From Verrucomicrobiota bacterium (GTDB lineage: Bacteria; Verrucomicrobiota; Verrucomicrobiia; Opitutales; Puniceicoccaceae), in NCBI GenBank assembly GCA_038744685.1, contig JBCDMB010000001.1:124001-188000 (forward strand): 64,000 nt of DNA, in the 5' to 3' direction. Below are positions 1 through 8,442 of the stretch, piece by piece. Numbering within the stretch: position 1 is the first letter of the stretch; every line of letters begins with the position of its first letter. The notes under the pieces were generated by a model. That model was not told where the DNA came from and made no database searches. It saw only the letters and a list, made by a program, of their open reading frames with translations. The position numbers were made by a program, and so were the translations under genes.

Positions 1-438
1 CGCCAGAGCGGCTTCGATGACGAATCCACGGTCCGATTGCTGACTGATCTTTGCCTCGCGAAAGCCGTCGGTTTTCGAGGTGAAACTCACCTGCTTTATG
101 CCGAGCAGGCCTTCGCCTTTCACTTGAAAGGAGCGGAAGGATTGTCGGTGGCGGGCTACTTCCAGAGGAACGGGAATATCCGCCTTTCCGTCGATCTTTA
201 GAGGCCCTGTGAAGAACGCGACAGACATGAGTCGTTCGTATTGCGCGTTTACCTGAATATCGGTGGTGCTTGGATACTTCTCCTTCACCACCTCCATGAG
301 GTGTTGGTGGTTCTCATACGCTTCTTTTCCGGCGCTTCCAAGTTGTTCAATAACCTCCGGGCTAAGGGCTCCGTTCGCTGAGAGGAAAAATACAGTGCTC
401 GCGAGATTTGCGATAAGTAGCTTGGGGATCGGGATCAT
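1..438 (-). CDS. Hypothetical secreted protein, 3' part cut by window edge
   Basis: Reading leftwards from an ATG at 438 gives 146 codons open to the window edge. The product starts with a signal-peptide-like stretch (MIPIPKLLIANLASTVFFL, then a small-residue region around SANGALS). The mature part is hydrophilic and includes TGPLKIDGKADIPVPLE and a segment on a secreted-looking beta-rich pattern. I do not recognise a family. The 16-bp palindromic site at 459-474 lies about 20 bp before the ATG, so this gene probably belongs to the local carbohydrate regulon. The in-frame upstream stretch has no better start. The C-terminus and therefore the function are outside the window. Confidence 0.6.
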   Translation of the reverse strand, partial: MIPIPKLLIANLASTVFFLSANGALSPEVIEQLGSAGKEAYENHQHLMEVVKEKYPSTTDIQVNAQYERLMSVAFFTGPLKIDGKADIPVPLEVARHRQSFRSFQVKGEGLLGIKQVSFTSKTDGFREAKISQQSDRGFVIEAALA

Positions 439-458
439 CAGGTTTTCGAAGGGAATCG

Positions 459-474
459 AATTACTCGTGTAATT
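459..474. promoter_or_regulatory. Candidate operator, copy 1 (perfect 6-4-6 palindrome)
   Basis: The sequence is AATTACTCGTGTAATT, with arms AATTAC and GTAATT around a CG-centred core. Near-identical sites are at 5281-5296 and 8259-8274. It lies 21 bp upstream of the start codon of the leftward gene at 438, where a repressor or activator would overlap the promoter or leader. Size and symmetry fit a dimeric regulator such as a LacI/XylR- or AraC-type protein; which one is inference. Confidence 0.55.
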
Positions 475-703
475 ATGCGGCTTTGATAGAGTCTAGGTTA
501 CTAAAGCGAGTGGCATGAGTTTAAGGTGCAATGTGGGTGCTTCGAACGTAGCATCGGTCGTGAGACTGACGGTCCAAAGTGGCAGATGAAAACCGAAGAA
601 CTGCGCGCTCATCCGCCTTATGGCGGGATGCTACAAAATACTCCCGACAAACGCTTGAAACAGTGACATTCAGGCTACAGAGGCAATTCCAGTTTGTTCT
701 CAT
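475..703. other. Intergenic stretch between sulfatase and first gene
   Basis: No convincing gene is seen here. It contains a small hairpin at 610-630 (CATCCGCC, loop TTAT, GGCGGGATG with one bulge) that lies just beyond the 3' end of the sulfatase gene. It lacks a following U-run, so it is more like a repeat or mRNA-stabilising stem than an intrinsic terminator. Confidence 0.35.
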
Positions 704-2566
704 TTAGAGTGAAAGCTCTTTGTCGTCTGCGCCGGGCGCAAAATTGCTACGAACGATTTCGGTCCCGCTGCCGTCCTGTTTCCAGTCTACTTCAACACGT
801 CCGTCTCCGATTACGATATCGAGTAGTTTTTCCCTCATCGCTTCAGCGATCCGGCGATATCTCGAATCAAAGGCGACGTTGTTCAATTCTTCGGGATCCC
901 GTTGAAGATCGTAAAGAACGGGTTCCAACTGTTTGTAGGTGGCGTTCATCGCCCAGTTCATGTTCTCCCCACCCATCCTGTTGCGGGGACGGGACTTGAT
1001 AGAGAACATGTAATCCTGCGTACGGATGGTGGCACGTGGACCCGTCACGGCGTGGCTTTCCTTGATTACGTAGTCACGGCGAATATCACCAGAAACCACC
1101 TTGGCCAAATCGAAGCCGTCGAGGTATTCGAATTCAGGGCTATCTAAGTTCCCCCCTCCGGCAGCGATGATCGTTGGAGCAAGATCGACCAGCTCAGTCA
1201 ATTCGGTGACCACCTTACCGGCGGGGAATGTCTCTTTGTCTGACGACACAACGATCACTGGAGTAAGGGCATCGGTCTTCCAAGGAGCAAACTTGTAGAT
1301 GGCACCGTGTTCGTTGAGACGCCACCCGTGGTCGCCACAGACGTAGAGAATCATCCATTCCTGCCGTTGCGATTCACTGTATTCAATAAAGGCGTCGACG
1401 GCCTCGCCGATGAGAGCGTCGCCGTAGGCGCAGAACGCGTAATAATCCTGGACCATCTGTTGCTTGTCTTCCTCGCTGTAGTGATCGGAGGCGCTGCCTC
1501 TCACCAGTTTCTGAAGCTGCGGCGGGAGTTTATCAAATTCATCCGGATCCACTTCAGGGATCTCGTATCGTTTGTTTGCAAAGCGGTCGCGGAACGACTT
1601 GGGCGGGAGGACCGGAGTGTGCGGGAAGTCATATCCGATGTAGGCCATTAGGGGTCTCGATGGATCAACTCCCGTAAAAGACTGTGATCCGATCTTCATC
1701 TTTTTATCCTGGTTTTCGAGAAAGCGAATCAGTTGCTGGTTATAGACGCCATCGCGGGTTTCACCGCAGGGCAGGGGACTGACGCCACCGATGATTTCAC
1801 CGGATCCATACGCATGATCTTTCGGCGACTTGTACTTGCGGAGGATGTCGTATTTCTCGTCGATCGTGCGGTTGTGATCTTCGAGCCCCGGGACCTCATT
1901 GAGGAACGAAGCGGTCACTTCCCAGTCACCTTCGGGCGTCATGAACCATTCACCGCGACCTGGATTGGGGACCTTGACGCCATCGACTTCGGAGATGGTT
2001 CCGGTGTTGCGCCAGTCGGTAAGTCCATCGAGCCAAAGGGGATGGTGAAATACACTTTGCTCGTACTTCTGTTTCCCTCCGAATCGACCGTTTGGATGGG
2101 TTGTGCGAACGCGAACGCCCATTTTGCCCACATGAAAAGTCTGATAGCCGAGGAGTGCCATTTGCTCCGGAACCGAGAGCTCGGCGTGTTCGACCTGATC
2201 ATTGAACCACTCAAACTCGTAAAGGCCGCTTCGATGTGGGTAACGGCCGTAGTGCATCGAGGCACGGGACGGTGCACAACCCTGCGCCTGGCAATAAGTG
2301 TTGATAAAGGTGGTCCCCATCTCCGCGAGACGATCTGTATTCGGAGACTCAACATAGCCAAGAGGGCTCATTTCCTCTCCCGTAATCGCCTCGTTGAAGG
2401 CACGAATCGAGTCGTAGCGATGATCGTCGGTAATGATCCAGAGGATGTTTGGCTTCGACTGACTCAAAACAGTCGGCTGAGCGGCAGGTAACCGATCGAC
2501 TGAAATCATCAGTAGACCGAGGGCAGTGCCTAATAAGAGGGCGGCTTGGGTAGTTCGCTCACACAT
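704..2566 (-). CDS. Secreted formylglycine-dependent sulfatase
   Basis: This 620-residue protein belongs to the type I sulfatase family, which hydrolyses sulfate esters, here probably on a marine polysaccharide. An N-terminal hydrophobic segment (about residues 9-29) predicts export. The metal-binding aspartates are in IITDDHR (47-48). The active-site motif CAPSR has Cys97 as the residue oxidised to formylglycine, followed by GRYPHRSG. A further metal motif, CGDHG, lies in the middle-to-C-terminal part. The Cys-type motif needs a formylglycine-generating enzyme, not seen in this window. The next upstream gene on the same strand is a GH29 fucosidase, which fits desulfation and trimming of a fucose-containing sulfated glycan. 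The exact substrate cannot be read from sequence. Confidence 0.93.
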   Translation of the reverse strand: MCERTTQAALLLGTALGLLMISVDRLPAAQPTVLSQSKPNILWIITDDHRYDSIRAFNEAITGEEMSPLGYVESPNTDRLAEMGTTFINTYCQAQGCAPSRASMHYGRYPHRSGLYEFEWFNDQVEHAELSVPEQMALLGYQTFHVGKMGVRVRTTHPNGRFGGKQKYEQSVFHHPLWLDGLTDWRNTGTISEVDGVKVPNPGRGEWFMTPEGDWEVTASFLNEVPGLEDHNRTIDEKYDILRKYKSPKDHAYGSGEIIGGVSPLPCGETRDGVYNQQLIRFLENQDKKMKIGSQSFTGVDPSRPLMAYIGYDFPHTPVLPPKSFRDRFANKRYEIPEVDPDEFDKLPPQLQKLVRGSASDHYSEEDKQQMVQDYYAFCAYGDALIGEAVDAFIEYSESQRQEWMILYVCGDHGWRLNEHGAIYKFAPWKTDALTPVIVVSSDKETFPAGKVVTELTELVDLAPTIIAAGGGNLDSPEFEYLDGFDLAKVVSGDIRRDYVIKESHAVTGPRATIRTQDYMFSIKSRPRNRMGGENMNWAMNATYKQLEPVLYDLQRDPEELNNVAFDSRYRRIAEAMREKLLDIVIGDGRVEVDWKQDGSGTEIVRSNFAPGADDKELSL

Positions 2567-2670
2567 GGGTAGGGTGGAATTTCGCAGTAGGAGTATGCCT
2601 TAGTAGAATAGGCTAGCAAAAAACCAAATTGTTCCGAAACTAGCCAAAAGACAGTTTGTCAATCCATAGG
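2567..2670. other. Sulfatase upstream region with weak inverted repeat
   Basis: This 104-bp gap separates the fucosidase stop from the sulfatase start. It has GGCTAG at 2611-2616 and CTAGCC at 2640-2645 as a spaced inverted pair, and is A/T-richer than the flanking genes. The 16-bp island operator is absent here, so the sulfatase may be read from the fucosidase promoter or controlled separately. Confidence 0.3.
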
Positions 2671-3699
2671 TTAGCCGAATCCCAGCAGGTCGATATTACT
2701 GCGGAGGCTTTGGAGCGCATCTATCCAGCGCTGCGGCATTCGACCACGTTTATCGGGAGGGCAATTGAGAAGAAAATTGGCCTCCCGACCAACGGTTGCC
2801 AAGTACATGCCGAGAAGGTCCTGATCGTTTCGGGCGAGGTCATCGTCTTGGTAGAACCAGTCTCGACCAATCGTGTCGTTCGTTTCTCCGGGTATGAAAT
2901 AGTGATCGCCAAGTATTTCTTTCCACTGGAAGTAAGACTTTTTCCCGTGGCCATTGTAGTAGTTTGGGAACGTCCGCTCCATCGTCATGAAGTCGGACGG
3001 GTGCGCGAAGGTCGGGTCGAACTTGGTGCCGTTTTGGCAGGAGTGATTGTAGCCGCAGAAGATCCCGGGCTTTCTGGAAGTGATTCGCTCGTAGAGCTCG
3101 TGACGTTTGTCGTAGGGGAGGACCCGTGGCATATCGATCCAGAAGAGGTCGGGATCATAGTGATCGATCAGCTCGTCGCACTGGTTCCACATAAACTCGC
3201 GGTAAGCATCGTTTGTATGGGTGACTCCGTAACCGTACTCCTTCCAGTCTCTGGTGACTTGCATGCCGAAGAGGTTCGTATTGTCCCATGCGCAGTAATA
3301 AATGCCGACCTTGATGCCCTTTTCACGACAGGCATTGACAAACGCGCCGACGACATCGGTGGTTTCTTTGCTGTTCTTGACGGAGTAGTCGCCAAATTGA
3401 CTGGGCCAAAGTGCATGCCCGGCCACATGCTTGGCAGTGAGTACGGCGTAACGCATACCTGCGTCTCTTGCCACAGAGATCCATTCGTCAACATTTAGGT
3501 CGGTCGGATCGTAGGTGTCGATTGGCTCGCAGGCGCTGAGTTCGTTTTGGTCGAATGTTGACATGCCCCAGTGAATGAACATGCCAAATTCCCACTGCAT
3601 GTATTCCTTGAGTTTTTGAATACTCAAACGCTGTGCGCCTGCACCCTCTGCAGAGGATAGATCGGTAATGATGGTTGAGTCGGGGATGGTTTCGGCCAT
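2671..3699 (-). CDS. GH29 alpha-L-fucosidase, catalytic domain only
   Basis: The 342-residue product matches the (beta/alpha)8 domain of glycoside hydrolase family 29, which releases alpha-linked L-fucose with retention. Family landmarks are FIHWG (41-45), VLTAKH (86-91, usually KHHDGF but here [11 protein letters not shown]), and WID (187-189) with Asp189 as likely nucleophile. There is no signal peptide and no C-terminal beta-sandwich, so it is shorter than the typical 420-600 residues. It is probably intracellular and acts on small imported fucosides. It is followed 104 bp downstream by the sulfatase on the same strand. The identity of the acid/base residue is not assignable by eye. The altered KHVAG motif leaves some doubt about exact specificity. 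Confidence 0.85.
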   Translation of the reverse strand: MAETIPDSTIITDLSSAEGAGAQRLSIQKLKEYMQWEFGMFIHWGMSTFDQNELSACEPIDTYDPTDLNVDEWISVARDAGMRYAVLTAKHVAGHALWPSQFGDYSVKNSKETTDVVGAFVNACREKGIKVGIYYCAWDNTNLFGMQVTRDWKEYGYGVTHTNDAYREFMWNQCDELIDHYDPDLFWIDMPRVLPYDKRHELYERITSRKPGIFCGYNHSCQNGTKFDPTFAHPSDFMTMERTFPNYYNGHGKKSYFQWKEILGDHYFIPGETNDTIGRDWFYQDDDLARNDQDLLGMYLATVGREANFLLNCPPDKRGRMPQRWIDALQSLRSNIDLLGFG

Positions 3700-3742
3700 G
3701 GTCGTTTGGCGTTGTTAGTGGTTGGGAAAAGACCGAGATCCT

Positions 3743-4255
3743 TTAACCGATCTGTTTGGCAAAGTCTGCGGGGTTCCGGTACTTCACGGTTTGCAGGTGT
3801 TCGGCATAGAGCGCGAGCTCACCTTTGCCTTTGAACACCTCATAGCTAACGCGAATAAGGCCCATTTCCTTATATTTTGGACGTTTTTCGAGATGGGTGC
3901 GGATGGTGTAAATAGTATCTCCAATGAACACCGGCTTTATGAAGCGCAGTTTATCGTAGCCGTAGCTAAAGGTGTGCACGTTGTTGTTTGCCATGAGTCC
4001 TAATCCATAAGCAAAAACCTGGGCACCAGCGACGAGGCGCTTACCGAACAATCCCTCTTCTTTTGCAAAGGTCTCATCGCCTACGTAAGGATGCATATCG
4101 AGTACCATGGCGTTGAATTGCATGGCCTCTCCCTCGGAGATAGTGCGCCGGATCGAGCGGTCCTTCTGACCGATGATGAAATCCTCATACATCCAGTCTT
4201 CTGTGTTGTATTGCTTAATGGAAGAATGGCTCTCAGGGGGTGTCTTTTCTGGCAT
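3743..4255 (-). CDS. MaoC-like hot-dog-fold hydratase family protein
   Basis: A 170-residue protein with a MaoC-type (R)-enoyl-CoA hydratase fold. I chose the ATG at 4255 because the longer form starts from TTG at 4291 with a low-complexity tail. The central segment [13 protein letters not shown] aligns with the family motif D-x-N-P-x-H-x-D. On this alignment the Asp is kept, the Asn is His, and the catalytic His is Val, so classical hydratase activity is doubtful. It lies between the fucosidase (43 bp downstream) and a divergent AraC regulator. A role in handling a sugar-derived or CoA-linked intermediate is inference. Confidence 0.75.
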   Translation of the reverse strand: MPEKTPPESHSSIKQYNTEDWMYEDFIIGQKDRSIRRTISEGEAMQFNAMVLDMHPYVGDETFAKEEGLFGKRLVAGAQVFAYGLGLMANNNVHTFSYGYDKLRFIKPVFIGDTIYTIRTHLEKRPKYKEMGLIRVSYEVFKGKGELALYAEHLQTVKYRNPADFAKQIG

Positions 4256-4330
4256 ATTGGTAGGGGATTGAGGTTTTTGGGATGTTTGCAATGGACCCTC
4301 CCAGCCTAAGCAAAATTGGGACCGTTGACA

Positions 4331-5155
4331 ATGTCTGTGACTTTCAATGAATTATCTAAAATGAACATTTATGATTCCTGTGATGGGTTGATTGCATCCG
4401 TCTACACCTACAGTCCGAGTGGGACGTATGGCCCGCGGGTGCATTCTGATCTGCGATTGGTCTATAATTACACGGGTTCGTGTGACGTGCGGATTGACGA
4501 TGCATGGCATCACGTGGGTACGGGTGAGATGATCTTTCTACTTCCGGGAACCGAGGAGGAGTATCGATACGATAAAAAGCGCAAATCCCGTTGTGGATGG
4601 TGCGCTGCCTTAAACCCCCAACCACAGGATCAGGTTTGCCAGATGTTGAGAGATTTGCCGGCTGTCCATTCGTTCAGCGGTCGCTTTCAAAAACTTGCGG
4701 CATTGGCTGAGGATCTCTATCCGGCGAGTTCGACTGGCGAGAGAGAGGTTTATGATGCCATTGTGGAAGCGATGTTTCGTGAATTTTTTCGCATTGCAGG
4801 TTACCAGAAGGAGGCCCCAGTCCATCCTGCAGTGGAAGCCGCCCGACGGACAATTGAAAGAGATTTTGGCGAGTCCTTGGACGTTGCGGCCATTGCTCAT
4901 CGATCAGGCGTCAGTCCACAACACTTGGTCCGTTTGTTTAAGCAGCAGCTAAAAACGACACCGACCCGTTTATTATGGGAAACACGTTGTGAAAGTGCTG
5001 CCCGTATGTTGCAGGATACCGGTTTCAGCGCGGGGGAAATTGCCTACCGTTGTGGCTTTTCCAACCCAAATCACTTTTCTCGTGTATTTAAGATTCATCA
5101 TGAGGGCGTTCCGCCTTCTGCTTTCCGTCGTCGGTCTTGGGGAGCTGAATCTTGA
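4331..5155 (+). CDS. AraC-family transcriptional regulator
   Basis: The 274-residue protein has an N-terminal cupin-like sensor domain (the stretch around [20 protein letters not shown] and [14 protein letters not shown]). The C-terminal double helix-turn-helix spans about residues 170-270, with [18 protein letters not shown] as the first HTH and [16 protein letters not shown] as the second. This architecture binds sugars or similar ligands and activates catabolic promoters. It is divergent from the MaoC/fucosidase/sulfatase genes, with only 75 bp between starts, as for a local regulator. I use the ATG at 4331 and not an upstream TTG at 4316. Its operator may be the 16-bp site found three times in the island. 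The coding sequence near 4463 also contains both half-site orientations (ATTACACG and TTCGTGTGA), which could be chance. Confidence 0.88.
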   Translation: MSVTFNELSKMNIYDSCDGLIASVYTYSPSGTYGPRVHSDLRLVYNYTGSCDVRIDDAWHHVGTGEMIFLLPGTEEEYRYDKKRKSRCGWCAALNPQPQDQVCQMLRDLPAVHSFSGRFQKLAALAEDLYPASSTGEREVYDAIVEAMFREFFRIAGYQKEAPVHPAVEAARRTIERDFGESLDVAAIAHRSGVSPQHLVRLFKQQLKTTPTRLLWETRCESAARMLQDTGFSAGEIAYRCGFSNPNHFSRVFKIHHEGVPPSAFRRRSWGAES

Positions 5156-5280
5156 AATTTGGTGTCACGTAAGCCATGGGCTCTTTTTTGGGGGCTGTCG
5201 GAGATTGTGGGTTGTTCGATAGGAGCAATCGCTGGTGCACGGTTTTGGTCCATGACGAGGAGAGATATGGGAAATGCTTG

Positions 5281-5296
5281 AATTATTCGTGTAAAG
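5281..5296. promoter_or_regulatory. Candidate operator, copy 2
   Basis: The site reads AATTATTCGTGTAAAG and matches the palindrome at 459-474 at 13 of 16 positions. It lies 51 bp upstream of the start of the 811-residue secreted protein, a normal position for a promoter-overlapping or activator site. Confidence 0.5.
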
Positions 5297-5310
5297 TAGA
5301 CAGAAGGGTG

Positions 5311-5331
5311 ACGCTCTTTTTAACTGAGCGT
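5311..5331 (+). promoter_or_regulatory. Leader hairpin upstream of the secreted protein
   Basis: ACGCTC (5311-5316) and GAGCGT (5326-5331) form a six-pair stem with a T-rich loop, ending 16 bp before the ATG at 5348. In the mRNA it would lie next to the ribosome-binding region. It could influence translation, or it may be incidental. Confidence 0.3.
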
Positions 5332-5347
5332 TCCCCAAACTCTTCCC

Positions 5348-7783
5348 ATGAAACTGTCGCCCCCATCGTTCTCCCAATTTTTCGTGCTTGCAGCCTTTAG
5401 TGCACTAATTGTTTCTTCCCAGGTGTTATCCGAGTTGTCGGCCGCGAATTCGCCGTGGACGAACGCGAACCGGATCGCGATCACCGCTGACGGTAATCCG
5501 GACGCTGACGCAGACGATGTGGGTGCGACCGCCTTTACTTTGGCGGTTCTGGCGAAGGCTGGACTGCAGAACAATCTAGTTCACTACAGTTTCAATAATT
5601 TTCTCGAATACAAGGTAATCAGTTCGGGAGGGAATCGGATGTGGCTCAGTGCAATGGGCGGTCAAACGCGCTGGGGCTTCGATGCCAACCGGTTTCATGA
5701 TGCGGGCAATGATCCAGATGGTGCCGTTGCCCATTTGACGGCACAGATTGATGCGTCCACCGCTGACGATCCGCTCTACTTGATAGCGGCCGGTCCCATG
5801 GAGATCATCTACCGCGCCCTCGAGGCAGCGGACCCGTCGGCGCGAAATTTCGTCGTTATCATTTCCCACCACGACTACAACGAATATTTCAAACCTCGTC
5901 TCTGGCAGCGGAACTGGAACGCCGTTAAGACTCTTGTCCCCGGCATTGGCTACCTTCGCATACAGGACCAGAACGGTAGCAATGGGAACGGACTCAAGGG
6001 AAGTGCCGACTCCGATTTTCATTGGCTGCGGGACCATGCAGATGCCAATTTGAACTGGGTTTATGATCGCGTCGTGGCCGGTAAGCCCGATGTTTCAGAC
6101 GCGGGTATGTTGACCTGGTTGATCGGTATCAATGGTAGTGATGAGAAAGTGACCATCCCCGAGATGCAGACTTGGTTTGGTTCGGCCGTGATCCCGACAA
6201 ACGGGGGCAGTTCTTCGACGCCTGCTGCGCCCGCAGGAGTTGAGCCGGAAGTCATCCCGCCGGAAACGGAGAGTATCTTTCAAGAGGTCGATGGGAAAAT
6301 CGTGATCGAGGCCGAGAGTGTGCCGCTTACGGATAACTGGCAACTTTTGACGACCGACATCCACTACGAGGCGGGCGACAATCCAAACTTCTCTGGCGAG
6401 GGCTATATTCGCTGGGTGCCTTCCTGGATCGGTAAGATCGACCATCAACACCAGGGCGTGCTGATTTACAAACTTCGAATCACCAACCCAGGCAACTATC
6501 GGATGGCACTGCACTCCTCACACAAAGGTGCGCCTGAACGCGATAAATGGAATGATTGCTGGACGGTGATGGGGCTCAATCCCGTCAATCCATACGGCAT
6601 CACCCGGAAAACCTACCACTCGATCAATAATGATCAATTCAATGCGGGGACGGATTTCAGCTGGCAGACTACCCACGACAACTACGGCACAGTGGCTCAA
6701 ACCGATGGTCACTTCTCGACTCCCCTTTACACTCTCACCGCGGGTGATCACTATTTCTTCATCGTGGGTCGCTCGGGTGGCTTCCGCATCAACAAGATTC
6801 ATCTTTTCAAGGAAGGTGTTTCTGGATTCAAAAGTGATTCCGAACCCGTGACACCGATTCTGTCTGGAAAGACTGTGGCGCCAACAGCCCACATTCACAT
6901 GGATGGGGACGATGTAGTGCTGGGAATCACGGACGGTTCGCCGAACGGCTGGTTTTCGGTCTTTTCGAAGGTCCATCTCCATGATCCTGAGTGGATCATT
7001 CGGGAGTCCGGCGTTCGGATTGACGGTTCGGGTAACGGGTCCGTTACGGTTTCGAAAGGGGCCGCGCACGAGTTCTTTATCCTGAGGGAGACAGATGCCC
7101 CTCCGCCTGCACTGATCGAATTCGTGACTCCCTATTACATCAACGGTTCGCTCAATGGGCAGCAGAGCTGGAATGCGGAAAGCGGCTGGACGGTCGCAGA
7201 TTCCGGTGGAAGCGGATATGCGACTACACCGGATACTCAAAGCGTCGCGGTTTTGAATGAAGCCATCCTGCTAGACGTTGGTGAAAAATTCGGTTTCAGC
7301 ATCAATTTTCAATTTGGCGGCAGCTATTCCACACCCACGGGTTTTGTTTACGCGTTTTCGTCTGGCCTAAAAGGGAACAACACGGCAGTTCACGAAGGCA
7401 CTGGCTCGACAGCGGCTGATGCAAACATCCAAATCCTATCTGGTTCAGATGAATACCGCTTGTTGAGCAACTTTAGCGCTGGCGACATTTCGGGAGAATC
7501 TTCGATTGAAACGGGAGCGATCAACGAAGGCGACCTATTGCAGTTCGATTACGAACTCACCCTTGGTGCAAATGCAGCGACTACGACCTACACAGTTCGT
7601 CTGCAAAATCTCACTGATGGCACGGATACCGGAGTCGGCACGGTTACTGGTGTGGATGCTGGCATTTACAGTGCGTTGACGGGGACTGGGGCCTACATGT
7701 TTTTCCAGTCAATCAATGCGGCAAACAATGGAGCCGGACTCGAGAATCTGCGGGTGAATTCGATTACCTTTCCTAACAATTGA
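5348..7783 (+). CDS. Large secreted protein: nucleoside-hydrolase-like domain plus CBM-like and C-terminal beta domains
   Basis: An 811-residue exported protein with a signal peptide at about residues 1-33. Residues about 38-290 carry ITADGNPDADADDVGATAF, which resembles the acidic N-terminal motif of nucleoside-hydrolase-fold proteins, followed by a Rossmann-like region with YLIAAGPMEIIYRALEAAD and FVVIISHHDYNEY. A proline/glycine linker (about 284-312) leads to a second module starting IVIEAESVPL. Its GNYRMALHS and LTAGDHYFFIVGRSGG segments look like a carbohydrate-binding beta-sandwich. Residues about 610-811 form a Thr/Gly-rich domain seen in secreted verrucomicrobial proteins. Similar modules occur in agar/fucan-degradation loci, but I cannot name a substrate. 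A candidate operator lies just upstream. Confidence 0.8.
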   Translation: MKLSPPSFSQFFVLAAFSALIVSSQVLSELSAANSPWTNANRIAITADGNPDADADDVGATAFTLAVLAKAGLQNNLVHYSFNNFLEYKVISSGGNRMWLSAMGGQTRWGFDANRFHDAGNDPDGAVAHLTAQIDASTADDPLYLIAAGPMEIIYRALEAADPSARNFVVIISHHDYNEYFKPRLWQRNWNAVKTLVPGIGYLRIQDQNGSNGNGLKGSADSDFHWLRDHADANLNWVYDRVVAGKPDVSDAGMLTWLIGINGSDEKVTIPEMQTWFGSAVIPTNGGSSSTPAAPAGVEPEVIPPETESIFQEVDGKIVIEAESVPLTDNWQLLTTDIHYEAGDNPNFSGEGYIRWVPSWIGKIDHQHQGVLIYKLRITNPGNYRMALHSSHKGAPERDKWNDCWTVMGLNPVNPYGITRKTYHSINNDQFNAGTDFSWQTTHDNYGTVAQTDGHFSTPLYTLTAGDHYFFIVGRSGGFRINKIHLFKEGVSGFKSDSEPVTPILSGKTVAPTAHIHMDGDDVVLGITDGSPNGWFSVFSKVHLHDPEWIIRESGVRIDGSGNGSVTVSKGAAHEFFILRETDAPPPALIEFVTPYYINGSLNGQQSWNAESGWTVADSGGSGYATTPDTQSVAVLNEAILLDVGEKFGFSINFQFGGSYSTPTGFVYAFSSGLKGNNTAVHEGTGSTAADANIQILSGSDEYRLLSNFSAGDISGESSIETGAINEGDLLQFDYELTLGANAATTTYTVRLQNLTDGTDTGVGTVTGVDAGIYSALTGTGAYMFFQSINAANNGAGLENLRVNSITFPNN

Positions 7784-7799
7784 GCTAGACCGTTGTTCG

Positions 7800-8215
7800 G
7801 TGTTTGCGGTGATTTTTCCTGTTTCCATGTCATCCACGACTGTGCTGATTCCCTCGATATTCGGCTCTTTGCGTGGCGAATAGACTACAGGCACCCTAAT
7901 TTTCAAAATATCATCGTAGTAATAGGGCGTGCTTTCGCTAACCATAAGGCATCCGGCTTCCAAGCTTCGAAGAGTGTTTATAGAGCGACTGCATCGGCAG
8001 GCAAGTAATCCACGTTACGGAGAATCTGGCATGGGTCGTGAAGGTTGGGCATATTCTGCTATTTCCCCGGAGAGGGCGCGTTCATACTCGCTGGTGCCTT
8101 GCATCAGTAGGACAATCGCCGAGGGTCTATGGCGTAACCTGGCCGTGGGCTGAGATTCGTCGTATGGTTCCCAGCCAGCATATGATTTCTGCATGAATTG
8201 AGGAAAAATATGCAC
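7800..8215 (-). pseudogene. Decayed XylR/LacI-type sugar-sensor regulator fragment
   Basis: Reading leftwards from 8215, three frames together give a recognisable ligand-binding domain of a XylR-like regulator. Frame one gives PSAIVLLMQGTSEYERALSG then EIAEYAQ and stops at 8015-8017. Frame two (about 8019-7930) gives NVDYLPADAVAL, a TAA stop at 7978-7980, then TLFEAWKPDALWLAKA. Frame three gives YYYDDILKIRVPVVYSPRKE and then GISTVVDDMETGKI. The order matches the family pattern: start of domain, 'WKPDG', 'GIPVV', 'VDD'. Two frameshifts, one stop and loss of the rest, including any HTH domain, show it is broken. The remnant abuts the end of the upstream gene. The family assignment is by eye. 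Confidence 0.6.
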
Positions 8216-8258
8216 GAATATTCATTGTTGAATGGAAGCCGTAGTGTTACCCTCAGGG

Positions 8259-8274
8259 AATTACTCGTGTGAAG
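8259..8274. promoter_or_regulatory. Candidate operator, copy 3
   Basis: The site reads AATTACTCGTGTGAAG, matching the 459-474 palindrome at its first 12 bases. It lies 44 bp upstream of the broken regulator (leftward) and 169 bp upstream of the Tat-exported oxidoreductase gene (rightward), inside an otherwise gene-free 227-bp stretch (8216-8442). Confidence 0.5.
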
Positions 8275-8442
8275 CTTTCTGAATGTCTCATGCCAAACCT
8301 CAATACACCACTTTCAAAGATCGAGCAGGAGGGCCGTCTACTGCGATCCGCTGAATCAAAGGGCGTCCTGGAGTGCGATGATACTCCGCCTTCGAATAGC
8401 GGTTAGCCAACAACTATTACCCAACTCAACCCCTCTAACACT

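Noticed and set aside
1733-2491. Long open frame (252 codons) opposite the sulfatase gene
   Set aside because: It is antisense to a gene with intact catalytic motifs, and its translation resembles no family.
2656-3498. 280-codon frame opposite the fucosidase
   Set aside because: Shadow of the GH29 gene; low-complexity Val-rich translation and no family motifs.
4463-4488. Fourth operator-like site inside the AraC gene (ATTACACG and TTCGTGTGA)
   Set aside because: It lies in coding sequence with normal codons, the spacing differs from the three intergenic sites, and could be chance. It is kept only as a note.
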